DNA of 64,000 nt from assembly GCA_036494815.1 (NCBI GenBank), contig DASXNV010000063.1, forward strand, positions 162,996 to 226,995, written 5' to 3'. The position numbers and the translations under genes were made by a program. A model generated the notes under the pieces. The model was not told where the DNA came from. It searched no databases and saw only the letters and a list, made by a program, of their open reading frames with translations. Positions 26,035 through 35,334 of the stretch are shown here, in pieces (the first letter of the stretch is position 1; every line of letters starts with the position of its first letter). This DNA is from Poindextera sp036494815. Lineage in GTDB: Bacteria > Pseudomonadota > Alphaproteobacteria > Caulobacterales > Caulobacteraceae.

Positions 26035-26580
26035 TTAGATGGCAAGATGCTCGTGAACATAAGCCACGGCTTCGGCGAACGAGATCCCATCGCGCTTTTG
26101 GATCGCGAACGGGTGATCGGAAGGCTCTAGTACGATCAGAGGTCGAAGCCCTCGGGCTTGGGGGTGCACATGACATTGCAAATTCAAGGTCTCGGGATAG
26201 CCAGGTAAGCTGTTCGAAAACCACCCGAACATCGGCGGAAGCTTGGTTCGATTTTTTGATCCAAACTTGCCCATATAGAGCTGAAAACTCTCGCGGCTCA
26301 AAGAAGACCAGACGCCAAAGGACAGAACGTCTTTTCGACCATGCAACGGGACCTCCAGGCTACACCGGATAAAATAGTGTTGGTCTTTCCATATGCAGGT
26401 GTCGGATGTGAGTTCAAAATCGACATTCTTGTCATCCTCCGAAGCGTCAGACCAAACAGCAGGCCCCTGCGTCGCAACTGCTGGAAGATCATGGTGGATC
26501 CCACCGCAAACGGCGCATGTCCATCCTTCGGACAAGACCTCAACGGGGCGGCGGCGAAAGACTTTGAAGAGAGACCGCAT
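26035..26580 (-). CDS. DUF2199 domain-containing protein
   Basis: A 181-residue protein with the DUF2199 pattern. An N-terminal zinc-finger-like WTCAVCGGIHHDLP is followed by an acidic region with DTCIWKDQHYFIRCSLEVPL and WSSLSRESFQLY, and the final part HVHPQARGLRPLIVLEPSDHPFAIQKRDG. The function of this family is unknown. Codon use is less GC-biased than in the flanking betaine genes, consistent with acquired DNA alongside the toxin-antitoxin pair. Confidence 0.85.
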   Translation of the reverse strand: MRSLFKVFRRRPVEVLSEGWTCAVCGGIHHDLPAVATQGPAVWSDASEDDKNVDFELTSDTCIWKDQHYFIRCSLEVPLHGRKDVLSFGVWSSLSRESFQLYMGKFGSKNRTKLPPMFGWFSNSLPGYPETLNLQCHVHPQARGLRPLIVLEPSDHPFAIQKRDGISFAEAVAYVHEHLAI

Positions 26581-26667
26581 ATTACCTAGCTCACCCTGAC
26601 TGCCTAGCTCAGCCTAGGGGCACAGGTCGTTCGCCAAAAGACGGAAATGACGACTGGTTGAGCGCTC

Positions 26668-27633
26668 CTAGCTAATCCCCCACCCCTCCGCCCGCTCCGC
26701 CCGCGGCGCCCGCTCGAACCGACGCCGGTAGGCCGTCGAAAAATGCGTCGCTGAACTGAAGCCGCAGGCCAGGGCGATGTCGGTGATCGGCATGGCGGTC
26801 TGGCGCAGCAGGGCGCGGGCGCGGTCCAGGCGCAGGGACAGGGCGAAGGCGCTGGGGGTCTGGCCCAGCCGCTGCTGGAACAGGCGCTCCAACTGGCGGG
26901 GCGAGACCCCGGCGTGGCCCGCGATGGCGGCGGCCGACGGCGGATCCTCGATCCGCTCCTCCATCAAGCGAACGGCGCGCTCCAGGGCCGGATGACCGAC
27001 CACGGCCTGGTTCTGCGCCAGGCTGGGCTGGCGCTCCTCGCCGGCCCGGGTGCGGTCGAGAATGAACTGCATGGAGATGCGGTCGGCCAGGGCGCGGCCG
27101 AACCGGCCGGCGATCAGGTGCAGCATCATGTCCAGGGGCGCGATGCCGCCGGTGCAGGTTAGGCGGTCGCGGTCGATGGCGTAGAGATCACCCACGAATT
27201 CGACCTGGGGAAACTCCTCGCGGATCGCCGACAGGTTCTCCCAGTGGATGGCGCAGCGATAGCCTTTGAGGAGATCGGCCTCGGCCAGGGCGAAGGTCCC
27301 CGTGCACAGGGCGCCCAGCGCCATGCCCTGGCGGGCCAACCGGCGCAGGGCGGTCTTGACCGGGCGGCCCACCGACTGCCTCACATCGACGCCGCCGCAG
27401 ACCAGGATGGCGTCCAGCGGCCCGCTCGCTTCCAGGGCCACCGTCGGCCCCAATGACAGGCCGTTGCTGGCCGCGGCGGGCGCCCCGTCCAGGGTCAGCA
27501 TGGTCCAGTCATAGTCCGGCCGGCCGTTCAGGCGATTGGCCATGCGCAGGGGCTCGATGGCGTTGGCGCAGGCGATCATCGAATAGTTGGGCAGGGTCAG
27601 GAACCCGAACCGGCGAAGGGCGGAGGGGGTCAT
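26668..27633 (-). CDS. gbdR: GlxA/GbdR-type AraC-family transcriptional regulator
   Basis: A 321-residue regulator. A DJ-1/GATase1-like N-terminal domain (residues 5-190, beginning RFGFLTLPNYSMIACANAIEPLRMAN) precedes an AraC helix-turn-helix domain (from about 215, PRQLERLFQQRLG and ITDIALACGFSSATHFSTAYRRRF). The sequence closely parallels Pseudomonas GbdR, the activator that senses glycine betaine and dimethylglycine, including EPLRMANRLNGR, LVCGGV and CAIHWENL. It begins seven bases after gbcB ends on the same strand, so it is probably autoregulated within gbcA-gbcB-gbdR. CdhR or ArgR-like relatives are the alternative. Confidence 0.8.
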   Translation of the reverse strand: MTPSALRRFGFLTLPNYSMIACANAIEPLRMANRLNGRPDYDWTMLTLDGAPAAASNGLSLGPTVALEASGPLDAILVCGGVDVRQSVGRPVKTALRRLARQGMALGALCTGTFALAEADLLKGYRCAIHWENLSAIREEFPQVEFVGDLYAIDRDRLTCTGGIAPLDMMLHLIAGRFGRALADRISMQFILDRTRAGEERQPSLAQNQAVVGHPALERAVRLMEERIEDPPSAAAIAGHAGVSPRQLERLFQQRLGQTPSAFALSLRLDRARALLRQTAMPITDIALACGFSSATHFSTAYRRRFERAPRAERAEGWGIS

Positions 27634-27639
27634 GGCCCC

Positions 27640-28728
27640 TTATCTTTCGATCACCAGGTCGCTGGTCGGCTTGGAGCAGCAGATCAGGATCATGCCCTGG
27701 TCGATCTCGCGCTGGCGGATGCCGCCGGCGGGGGTCATGTGCACCGTGCCGGAGACCAGCTTGCTCTTGCAGGTGCCGCACATGCCCTGGGTGCAGGAGG
27801 ACGGCAGGCGCATGCCCGCGGCCTTGGCCGCCTCCAGCACGAACCGGTCTTCCGGGCAGTCGATGGCCCGGCGCGAGGCGGTGAACTCGACCTTGAAGAT
27901 CTTGGCGGCAATATCGGCCGGCGCGTCGATGACCAGGGCGTCCGGGTCCTCGGCCACCAACTCGGCGAAATCGAAACTTTCCTGGTGATGCCGGGCCATA
28001 TCGAACTCGGCCTCGGCCAACATCGCCCGCACGCCGCCCATGTAGGGACCGGGGCCGCATACAAACACCTCCCGTTCGCGGAAGTCCGGAACGATCAGCT
28101 CCAGCCGCGCCAAGTCGATGCGGCCACGATAGCCGTTCCAGGATTGGTCCGGCGCATCGGTCTCGCAGATCGTCGTCACCGTCAGCGCCGGCCGCTCGCG
28201 GGCCATCAGGGCCAGTTCGTCGCGAAAGATCAGGTCGGCCGGCGAGCGGGCGCTGTGCACAAAGGCGATGTCGGCGTCGCTGGCCAGGTCGTGATGGGCC
28301 CGGGTCATGGACATCAGCGGGGTTATGCCGCTGCCCGCCGACAGGAACAGGTATTTGGCCGCCGGATGCGCCGCGCTGGTGAAGTCGCCCATGGGCCCCA
28401 GCGCCTTGACGCGGACGCCCGGCTTCAGGGTGTCGTGCAGCCAGCCGGAGACCGCGCCGCCCGGCGTTCGCTTGACCGTGATCGAGATCCGGTGCGGCCG
28501 CATGGGCGAGGCGGCGATGGTGTAGCAGCGATTGATCGCCTGCCCGCCGACCTCGAACTCGAAGGTCATGAACTGGCCGGGCCGATAGGCGAACCGGCGC
28601 GGCTCTGGCGCCTCGAACACAAAGGTCATGACATCATGGGTCTCCCGGCGCACGGCCCGGCAGACCAGGGTGTCGTCGACCTCGGGGTCCCAGAACGGCG
28701 GCGGGGTGGCGATCAGTTGTTCGATCAC
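27640..28728 (-). CDS. gbcB: Glycine betaine demethylase, reductase subunit
   Basis: Electron-transfer partner of GbcA. It has an FNR-like FAD domain (YRPGQFMTFEF, then RCYTIAASP), an NAD domain (FLSAGSGITPLMSM, ending VCGPGPYMGGV), and a C-terminal plant-type [2Fe-2S] ferredoxin with SSCTQGMCGTCKSK and ILICC. The GTG at 28728 is preferred because it overlaps the gbcA stop in a GTGA four-base coupling. The upstream frame lies inside gbcA. Length is 362 residues. Confidence 0.93.
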   Translation of the reverse strand: MIEQLIATPPPFWDPEVDDTLVCRAVRRETHDVMTFVFEAPEPRRFAYRPGQFMTFEFEVGGQAINRCYTIAASPMRPHRISITVKRTPGGAVSGWLHDTLKPGVRVKALGPMGDFTSAAHPAAKYLFLSAGSGITPLMSMTRAHHDLASDADIAFVHSARSPADLIFRDELALMARERPALTVTTICETDAPDQSWNGYRGRIDLARLELIVPDFREREVFVCGPGPYMGGVRAMLAEAEFDMARHHQESFDFAELVAEDPDALVIDAPADIAAKIFKVEFTASRRAIDCPEDRFVLEAAKAAGMRLPSSCTQGMCGTCKSKLVSGTVHMTPAGGIRQREIDQGMILICCSKPTSDLVIER

Positions 28729-29990
28729 GCAGCCACCGGCAGATTGGCGGACATGCGGGTCAGGTACCACTGGCAGAATTTCTCCACCAAGCCCTCGGTA
28801 TAGGGCGAATAGGGACCGGGCTCATAGGCCGGGCTGCGCAGGCCGGACTGGGCCATGGCCACCAGATTGCCATCCTGCTTGTTGGTGGCCTCCCAGACGC
28901 CGGTGACATTGTCCAGGTCGTAGTCCACGCCCTCCACCGCGTCCTTGTGCACCAGCCAGCGGGTGCGCAGCAGGGTCTCTTCCGGCCCCAGCGGGATCAC
29001 CGAGAAGGTGACGATATGGTCGCTCATGAAGTGATGCCAGGAATTGGGCTGGGTCCAGAAGGACAGGCCGCCCATGGCCGGATCGTTGATCTGGCCCAAG
29101 AGCTTCTTGGAAGCGACCTTGGTGTCCATGGTCTGGCTTTCGCCGGACTGGTCGATGGGCAAGCGCTCGGTGCGGAACCCCGTGGCCCAGTCGGCCAGAT
29201 GCTCGACCTCCCGCGACGGCGTGCCCGCAGCCTCCCAACGGCAATGGGAATCCTTGACCAGGTCCTCATAGCGCTTGGCCTGTTCCAGCTCGGCGTCGTC
29301 CAGGGTCTTGGGCGAAAAGCCGAAGCCATAGGCGAACAGCGGGATGGTCAGTTCCGGATGGTTGGCCCCGCAGTGATAGCACTCACGGTTGTTCTCCATG
29401 GTCATCTTCCAATTGCCATGTTCGATCAGGTCGATGGACTTGACGATCTTGGCGTTGGGCAGGTCATGGGCCGCCAGATAGGGGGTCATGATCTCGGCCA
29501 TGGCCTCGATATCCTTGGGCGGTTCGTCGGCCAGGCAGATGAACAGCAGGCCGGCCACCGAGCGCAGATGCACCGGCTTCAGGCCCCGGCAGCTCTTGTC
29601 GAAATCCTCGCCCATGTGGTCGGCGAAGATCAGCTTGCCGTCCAGGGAATAGGTCCAGGCGTGATAGCCGCACACCAGATTGCCCACCACGGCCTTGGGC
29701 GTCGTCACCAGCCGCGCGCCGCGGTGGCGGCAGACATTGTGAAAGGCGCGGATCTGCATGTCGTCGTCGCGCACGATCAGCACCGACCAGCGGCCGATAT
29801 CCACCACCGCCACATCGCCCTCTTCGGGCACGTCCGGTTCGACGCCCACATAGATCCAATGGCGGCCGAAGATGTTCTCCATGTCGGCGTCGAAAATATC
29901 CTGCCGGGTATAGAAATCAGCCTCCAGGCTGTGGCCGGGTTTGCGCCGGGCGATCAGGTCGGAGAGGGAGGCTGGGGTCGCCGCGGTCAT
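28725..29990 (-). CDS. gbcA: Glycine betaine demethylase, Rieske oxygenase subunit
   Basis: Oxidative demethylation of glycine betaine to dimethylglycine and formaldehyde. The Rieske cluster motif is CRHRG (Cys87, His89) with CGYHAW (Cys107, His110). The mononuclear iron site is in NNRECYHCGANHPEL (His206, His211). Length of 421 residues and the partner gbcB four bases away support GbcA rather than another ring-hydroxylating oxygenase. It is transcribed divergently from soxB across a 246-base region carrying repeated CGACACCG elements. Confidence 0.93.
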   Translation of the reverse strand: MTAATPASLSDLIARRKPGHSLEADFYTRQDIFDADMENIFGRHWIYVGVEPDVPEEGDVAVVDIGRWSVLIVRDDDMQIRAFHNVCRHRGARLVTTPKAVVGNLVCGYHAWTYSLDGKLIFADHMGEDFDKSCRGLKPVHLRSVAGLLFICLADEPPKDIEAMAEIMTPYLAAHDLPNAKIVKSIDLIEHGNWKMTMENNRECYHCGANHPELTIPLFAYGFGFSPKTLDDAELEQAKRYEDLVKDSHCRWEAAGTPSREVEHLADWATGFRTERLPIDQSGESQTMDTKVASKKLLGQINDPAMGGLSFWTQPNSWHHFMSDHIVTFSVIPLGPEETLLRTRWLVHKDAVEGVDYDLDNVTGVWEATNKQDGNLVAMAQSGLRSPAYEPGPYSPYTEGLVEKFCQWYLTRMSANLPVAA

Positions 29991-30065
29991 GGTCGAGCGC
30001 CTATGGCTGAAACTGGGGACGGCGCACAGACTACTCCCGCCGGCGCGGCTGGACTTTCATATAGG

Positions 30066-30143
30066 CGACACCGAATGGAGAATAAACGACACCGCAAGCC
30101 TGCGCGCGATCGGCTGCATCGGCAATGGACGTATGCGACACCG
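30066..30143. promoter_or_regulatory. CGACACCG repeats in the gbcA-soxB divergent promoter region
   Basis: The octamer CGACACCG occurs three times in the same orientation, at 30066-30073, 30087-30094 and 30136-30143. The first two are 21 bases apart, two helical turns, the spacing typical of AraC-family half-sites. The position between two operons of betaine catabolism makes GbdR the obvious candidate. This is by spacing and context only. Confidence 0.4.
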
Positions 30144-30236
30144 ATGTCGGCTCGATACAAGTTGACTGCCGCCTTCATGATGGCTTCCCCGGCCGCCTAG
30201 GCCCACCCTGCATGCACCGATCATCGGGCGGCCTCC

Positions 30237-31490
30237 ATGCAGAAATTTTCAGCCTTCGAGCTCTTCAAGCAGGGGCTTTCCGGTCAGTCCGGCTGGAAGC
30301 CGCAATGGCGCTCGCCCGAGCCCAAGGCGGCCTATGACGCCGTGATTATCGGCGGCGGCGGCCACGGCCTGGGCGCAGCCTATTACCTGGCCAAGCAGCA
30401 CGGCCTGAAGAATATCGCCGTGCTGGAAAAGGGCTGGCTGGGCGGCGGTAACACCGGCCGCAACACCACCATCATCCGCTCCAACTACCTGTTCGACGAA
30501 AGCGCCGGCCTCTACGACCATGCCGTCAAGCTGTGGGAAGGCCTGTCTCAGGAGCTGAACTACAACGTCATGTTCTCCCAGCGCGGGGTGATGATGCTGG
30601 CTCACACCGTGCACGACGTGCAGGTGTTCAAGCGCCACGTCCACGCCAACCGCGCCAATGGCGTCGACAACGAATGGCTAACGCCGGAAGAGGCCAAGGC
30701 CTTCTGCCCGCCGCTGAACATCAGCGACAACATGCGCTATCCGATCCTGGGAGCGGCCCTGCAGCGACGCGGCGGCACCGCCCGCCACGACGCCGTGGCC
30801 TGGGGCTATGCCCGCGCCGCCGACAGCCTGGGCGTCGATATCCTCGAGAACTGCGAAGTCACCGGCATCCGCCGCAACGCCGCCGGCGCGGTGGAGGCGG
30901 TGGAGACCACCCGCGGCCTGATCAAGACCCCCAAGATCGGCGTCTCCGCCGCCGGCCACACCAGCGTGGTCCTGGGCATGGCGGGGGTGCGCCTGCCCCT
31001 GGAGAGCTATCCGCTGCAGGCCCTGGTGTCGGAGCCGATCAAGCCGATCTTCCCCTGCGTGGTCATGAGCAACACCATCCACGCCTATATCAGCCAGTCG
31101 GACAAGGGCGAGCTGGTCATCGGCGCCGGCACCGACGTCTATACCTCCTATACCCAGCGCGGCGGACTACACATTCCGCAGCACACCCTGGAGGCCATCT
31201 GCGAACTGTTCCCGGCCTTCCGCCGCATGAAGATGCTGCGCAACTGGGGGGGCATCGTCGATGTGACCCCCGACCGCTCACCCATCGTCGGCAAGACCCC
31301 CGTCCCTGGCCTCTATGTCAATTGCGGCTGGGGCACTGGCGGGTTCAAGGCCACGCCCGGCGCCGCCCACACCCTGGCCTGGACCATCGCCAAGGACGAG
31401 CCCCACCCGATCAACGCCCCCTTCACCCTGGAGCGGTTCCGCGACGGCTTCCTGATCGACGAAGCCGCCGCCGCGGCCGTAGCGCACTGA
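30237..31490 (+). CDS. soxB: Sarcosine oxidase, beta subunit
   Basis: FAD/FMN-binding subunit of heterotetrameric sarcosine oxidase. The FAD motif is DAVIIGGGGHGLGAAYYLAK, followed by GGGNTGRNTTIIRSNYL. GGTARHDAVAWG contains the His (residue 184 here) expected to bind FMN covalently in this family. The C-terminal VDVTPDRSPIVGKTPVPGLYVNCGWGTGGFKATPG region is characteristic. Length is 417 residues. It starts the soxB-soxD-soxA-soxG operon, in the order usual for these genes. Confidence 0.95.
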   Translation: MQKFSAFELFKQGLSGQSGWKPQWRSPEPKAAYDAVIIGGGGHGLGAAYYLAKQHGLKNIAVLEKGWLGGGNTGRNTTIIRSNYLFDESAGLYDHAVKLWEGLSQELNYNVMFSQRGVMMLAHTVHDVQVFKRHVHANRANGVDNEWLTPEEAKAFCPPLNISDNMRYPILGAALQRRGGTARHDAVAWGYARAADSLGVDILENCEVTGIRRNAAGAVEAVETTRGLIKTPKIGVSAAGHTSVVLGMAGVRLPLESYPLQALVSEPIKPIFPCVVMSNTIHAYISQSDKGELVIGAGTDVYTSYTQRGGLHIPQHTLEAICELFPAFRRMKMLRNWGGIVDVTPDRSPIVGKTPVPGLYVNCGWGTGGFKATPGAAHTLAWTIAKDEPHPINAPFTLERFRDGFLIDEAAAAAVAH

Positions 31491-31498
31491 GACCGCTC

Positions 31499-31789
31499 AT
31501 GTTGTTGATAACCTGCCCCTATTGCGGCCCCCGGCCCGAGCTGGAATTCAGCCACGGCGGCGAGGCCCATATCGCCCGCCCGGAAAAGCCCAGCGAGCTC
31601 AACGCCGAGGACTGGACCGAGTACCTCTACCTGCGCGCCAATCCCAAGGGCCTGCACGCCGAGCGCTGGCGGCACATCCACGGCTGCGCCCGCTTCTTCA
31701 ACGCCCTGCGCGACACCACCACCGACCAGTTCGCCGCCACCTACAAGACCGGCGAAGCGCGTCCCGACCTGAAGGGCGCCGGCGCATGA
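31499..31789 (+). CDS. soxD: Sarcosine oxidase, delta subunit
   Basis: A 96-residue zinc-binding subunit. MLLITCPYCGPRPELEF provides the first Cys pair, and RHIHGCARFFNALRDT the remaining His/Cys ligands and the conserved SoxD signature WRHxxGCxxFFxxxRDT. It begins eight bases after soxB and its stop overlaps the soxA start by four bases. Confidence 0.95.
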   Translation: MLLITCPYCGPRPELEFSHGGEAHIARPEKPSELNAEDWTEYLYLRANPKGLHAERWRHIHGCARFFNALRDTTTDQFAATYKTGEARPDLKGAGA

Positions 31790-34773
31790 CCGCCCCTTTC
31801 CGCACCCCCGCCGGCGGCCGCATCGACCGCGGCCGGCCGTTGAGCTTCAGCTTCGACGGCCAGACCTATCAGGGTTTCGAGGGCGACACCCTGGCCTCGG
31901 CCCTGCTGGCCAATGGCGTCCATCTGATGGGCCGCTCGTTCAAGTATCACCGGCCGCGCGGCGTGATCGCCGCCGGTTCGGACGAACCCAACGCCCTTGT
32001 GGCCGTGCACCGCGACGCCGCCCGCTATGCGCCGAACCTGCGCGCGACCCAGGTCGAGCTCTATGACGGCCTGGCCTCGGACAGCCAGAACCGCTGGCCC
32101 AGCCTGAATTTCGACGTGGGCGCGGTCAACGACCTGATGTCGCCGTTCCTGTCGGCGGGCTTCTACTACAAGACCTTCATGTGGCCGCGCAAAGCCTGGG
32201 ACAAGCTCTATGAGCCCACCATCCGCGCCGCCGCCGGCCTGGGCCGCGCGCCCACCGAAGCCGACCCCGACCGCTATCTGAACCGCTACGCCCACTGCGA
32301 AGTGCTGGTGGTCGGCGCCGGCCCCGCGGGTCTGGCCGCGGCCCTCGCGGCGGCGGAAAGCGGCGGCCGGGTGATCCTGGTCGACGAACAGGCCGAGTTC
32401 GGCGGCTCGCTGCTGGCCGCCACAGACGCGGTGATCGACGGCCAACCGGCGCTGACGTGGCTCGCGACCACCCTCGCAACCTTGGCCGCCAATCCGCGGG
32501 TCACCCTGCTCCCGCGCGCCACCGCCTTCGGCTATTTCGCCCACAACATGATCGGCGTGGCCGAGCGCTTGACCGACCACCTGGCCCAGCCCCAGCCAGG
32601 CCAGCCGCGCGAGCGCCTGTGGCAGGTCCGCGCCAAACAGGTGGTGATCGCCGCCGGCTCCATCGAACGCCCACTGGTGTTTCCCGACAACGACCGGCCC
32701 GGCGTGCTCTTGGCCGACGCCGCCCGCACCTATCTGAACCGCTATGGCGTGCTGCCGGGCAAGCGGGTGGTGATCGCCACCGGCCATGACGGCGCCTATC
32801 GCGCGGCGCTGGACCTGCACAAGGCCGGCGTCCAGATCGCCGCCATCGCGGATCTGCGGCCCAATCCCAGTGGCCCGCTGGTCGAGGCAGCGCGTCAGGC
32901 CGGCCTGCCCATCCGCGCCGGCTGCGCCATCACCGGAACCGAAGGCTCGCTGCGGGTGCGCGCCGCGCGCCTGGCCCCCATCGTCGCCGCCGGCCAGGTC
33001 GGGCGCGCCGAGACCGTCGCCTGCGACGCCGTGCTCATGTCCGGTGGCTTCACCCCCAGCGTCCACCTGTTCTCGCAATCGCGCGGCAAGCTGCGCTGGG
33101 ACCCCGACCTGCTGGCCTATCTTCCAGACCAATCGGCGGAAAAGGAACGCTCGGCCGGCGCCTGTCGCGGCCTGTTCGGCCTGGCCGAGGCTCTGGCGGA
33201 TGGCTATGCGGCCGGCGCCGCCGCTGCCGACGCAACCGCCACCCGCAGCTTTGCGGTCCAGGCCATCGAGGCCGCCCCGCAAGGCGTCATCGGCGCCTTG
33301 CCGCACGACCGGGGCGTCAACGCCAAGGCCTTTGTGGACTGGCAGAACGACGTCACCACCAAGGACCTGAAGCTGGCTGTGCGCGAGGGCTTCCAGTCCA
33401 TCGAGCATATCAAGCGCTACACCACCACCGGCATGGCCACCGACCAGGGCAAGACCTCGAACATCAACGCCCTGGGCGTGGTGGCCGACGCCCTGCACAA
33501 GCCCATCCCCCAGATCGGCCTGACCACCTTCCGCATGCCCTATACCCCCGTGACCTTCGGCGTGCTGGCGGGCCTGGCGCGGGGCGACCTGTTCGATCCG
33601 ATCCGCGCCACCCCGATCCACGACTGGGCGGTGGAACAGGGCGCCGTGTTCGAGGACGTGTCGCTGTGGAAGCGCGCGCGCTTCTTCCCCAAGGGCTCCG
33701 AGGACATGGAGGCGGCCGTGCGCCGCGAGTGCCTGGCCGTGCGGGCCGCCTGCGGGATCTTCGACGCCTCCACCCTCGGCAAGATCGAGGTGGTGGGCCC
33801 CGACGCCGCCGAGTTCATGAACCGTATGTACGTCAACGCCTGGACCAAGCTGGGCGTCGGCAAGTGCCGCTATGGGGTCCTGTGTCGCGAGGATGGCTTC
33901 GTCACCGACGACGGGGTGGTCGGGCGCATCGCCAAGGACCGTTTCCACGTCACCACCACCACCGGCGGCGCGCCGCGCGTGCTGGGGATGATGGAAGACT
34001 ATCTGCAGACCGAGTGGCCAGACCTGAACGTCTGGCTGACCTCGACCACCGAACAGTGGGCGGTGATCGCCCTGCAGGGTCCCAATGCGCGCAAGATCCT
34101 GGAGGGCCTGGTCGAAGGCATCGACCTGTCGGCCGAGGCCCTGCCGCATATGAGCCTCACCGAAGGCCGCATCTGCGGCGTGCCCACGCGCCTGTTCCGC
34201 GTCAGCTTCTCGGGCGAACTGGGTTTCGAGATCAATATCGCCCCCGACCACGCCCGGGCGGTGTGGGAGGCGGTATGGGCCGCCGGCCAGGCCCACGGCC
34301 TGACGCCCTATGGCACCGAAACCATGCACGTGCTGCGGGCCGAAAAAGGCTTCATCATCGTCGGCCAGGAAACCGACGGCACAGCCACGCCGGACGATGT
34401 CGGCCTGACCTGGGCTGTCGGCAAGGCCAAGCCGGACTTTGTCGGCAAACGCTCCCTGGCTCGCCCGGCCATGTCTGCCCCCGACCGCAAGCAGCTGATC
34501 GGCCTCTACACCCAGAACCCGGAGACGGTGCTGGAGGAAGGCGCCCAGATCGTCATCGAGCGCGTCCAGGCCCCGCCGATGAAGCTGATCGGCCACGTCA
34601 CCTCGTCCTATTATAGCGCAGTTCTGGGCCGCTCGATCGCCCTGGCCATGGTCAGCGGCGGGCGCGGGCGGATGGGCCAGACCCTCTATTCACCGTCCCC
34701 CGGCGGCGACATTCCGGTCCAGGTGGTCTCGCCGGTGTTCTACGACCCAGAAGGAGCGCAGGTGAATGGCTGA
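31786..34773 (+). CDS. soxA: Sarcosine oxidase, alpha subunit
   Basis: A 995-residue subunit. It contains an N-terminal 2Fe-2S-like fold region with SFKYHRPRGVIAAGSDEPNALV, an NAD-binding motif (CEVLVVGAGPAGLAAALAA near residue 167), and a C-terminal GcvT-type folate-binding domain (GTETMHVLRAEKGFIIVGQETDGT). It oxidises sarcosine with SoxB and transfers the methyl carbon to tetrahydrofolate. The start at 31786 overlaps the soxD stop (ATGA); the longer frame upstream runs inside soxD. It overlaps soxG by eight bases. Confidence 0.95.
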   Translation: MTAPFRTPAGGRIDRGRPLSFSFDGQTYQGFEGDTLASALLANGVHLMGRSFKYHRPRGVIAAGSDEPNALVAVHRDAARYAPNLRATQVELYDGLASDSQNRWPSLNFDVGAVNDLMSPFLSAGFYYKTFMWPRKAWDKLYEPTIRAAAGLGRAPTEADPDRYLNRYAHCEVLVVGAGPAGLAAALAAAESGGRVILVDEQAEFGGSLLAATDAVIDGQPALTWLATTLATLAANPRVTLLPRATAFGYFAHNMIGVAERLTDHLAQPQPGQPRERLWQVRAKQVVIAAGSIERPLVFPDNDRPGVLLADAARTYLNRYGVLPGKRVVIATGHDGAYRAALDLHKAGVQIAAIADLRPNPSGPLVEAARQAGLPIRAGCAITGTEGSLRVRAARLAPIVAAGQVGRAETVACDAVLMSGGFTPSVHLFSQSRGKLRWDPDLLAYLPDQSAEKERSAGACRGLFGLAEALADGYAAGAAAADATATRSFAVQAIEAAPQGVIGALPHDRGVNAKAFVDWQNDVTTKDLKLAVREGFQSIEHIKRYTTTGMATDQGKTSNINALGVVADALHKPIPQIGLTTFRMPYTPVTFGVLAGLARGDLFDPIRATPIHDWAVEQGAVFEDVSLWKRARFFPKGSEDMEAAVRRECLAVRAACGIFDASTLGKIEVVGPDAAEFMNRMYVNAWTKLGVGKCRYGVLCREDGFVTDDGVVGRIAKDRFHVTTTTGGAPRVLGMMEDYLQTEWPDLNVWLTSTTEQWAVIALQGPNARKILEGLVEGIDLSAEALPHMSLTEGRICGVPTRLFRVSFSGELGFEINIAPDHARAVWEAVWAAGQAHGLTPYGTETMHVLRAEKGFIIVGQETDGTATPDDVGLTWAVGKAKPDFVGKRSLARPAMSAPDRKQLIGLYTQNPETVLEEGAQIVIERVQAPPMKLIGHVTSSYYSAVLGRSIALAMVSGGRGRMGQTLYSPSPGGDIPVQVVSPVFYDPEGAQVNG

Positions 34774-35323
34774 CATTTCCGCCGACCGCCGCGCCCCGTT
34801 GGACGGCTTCAGTGTCGCCGCTTCGCTGGGCATGAGCGCCGCCCCGCCCGCCGCCCGGTTCGTCCTGCGCGGCCGTCCGGAAGCCCTGGCCGCGGCCGAA
34901 ACCGACTTCGGCCTGCCCCTGCCGCAAGAGGCCTGCCGCGCCGCCAGCGCCGGCGACCGTCACGCACTGTGGCTTGGCCCGGACGAATGGCTGCTCCTGG
35001 CCCCCGTCGCCGAAGCCGATGCCCTCGCCGCAACGCTGGAAGCCGCCATGGCCGACCTGCCCCATTCGCTGGTCGAGGTCAGCCAGCGCCAGACCGCCCT
35101 ACGGATCAGCGGCCCCCGCGCCACGGACCTTCTTTCCGTCGGCTGTCTGTTAGATCTCGATCCAGTGGCCTTCCCGGTCGGCATGTGCACCCGCACGGTC
35201 CTGGCCAAGGCCGAGATCGTCCTGTGGCGCACCAGCGCCGAGGACTTCCATATCGAGGTCTGGCGCTCATTCAGCCCCTATGTCTGGCGCTTCCTGGAGG
35301 CCGCTGGTGCGGAGTTTGTCTAG
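34766..35323 (+). CDS. soxG: Sarcosine oxidase, gamma subunit
   Basis: A 185-residue SoxG protein with the typical LWLGPDEWLLLAP, VEVSQRQTALRISGPRA and LLDLDPVAFPVG elements and the C-terminal FHIEVWRSFSPYVWRFLE. It has an AGGAG ribosome site inside the end of soxA. It completes the heterotetramer genes in order B-D-A-G. Confidence 0.93.
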   Translation: MADISADRRAPLDGFSVAASLGMSAAPPAARFVLRGRPEALAAAETDFGLPLPQEACRAASAGDRHALWLGPDEWLLLAPVAEADALAATLEAAMADLPHSLVEVSQRQTALRISGPRATDLLSVGCLLDLDPVAFPVGMCTRTVLAKAEIVLWRTSAEDFHIEVWRSFSPYVWRFLEAAGAEFV

Positions 35324-35334
35324 ATGGCGATCGG

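Noticed and set aside
31741..34596. 951-codon frame antisense to soxA
   Set aside because: Shadow of soxA; no recognisable domain and typical mirror composition.
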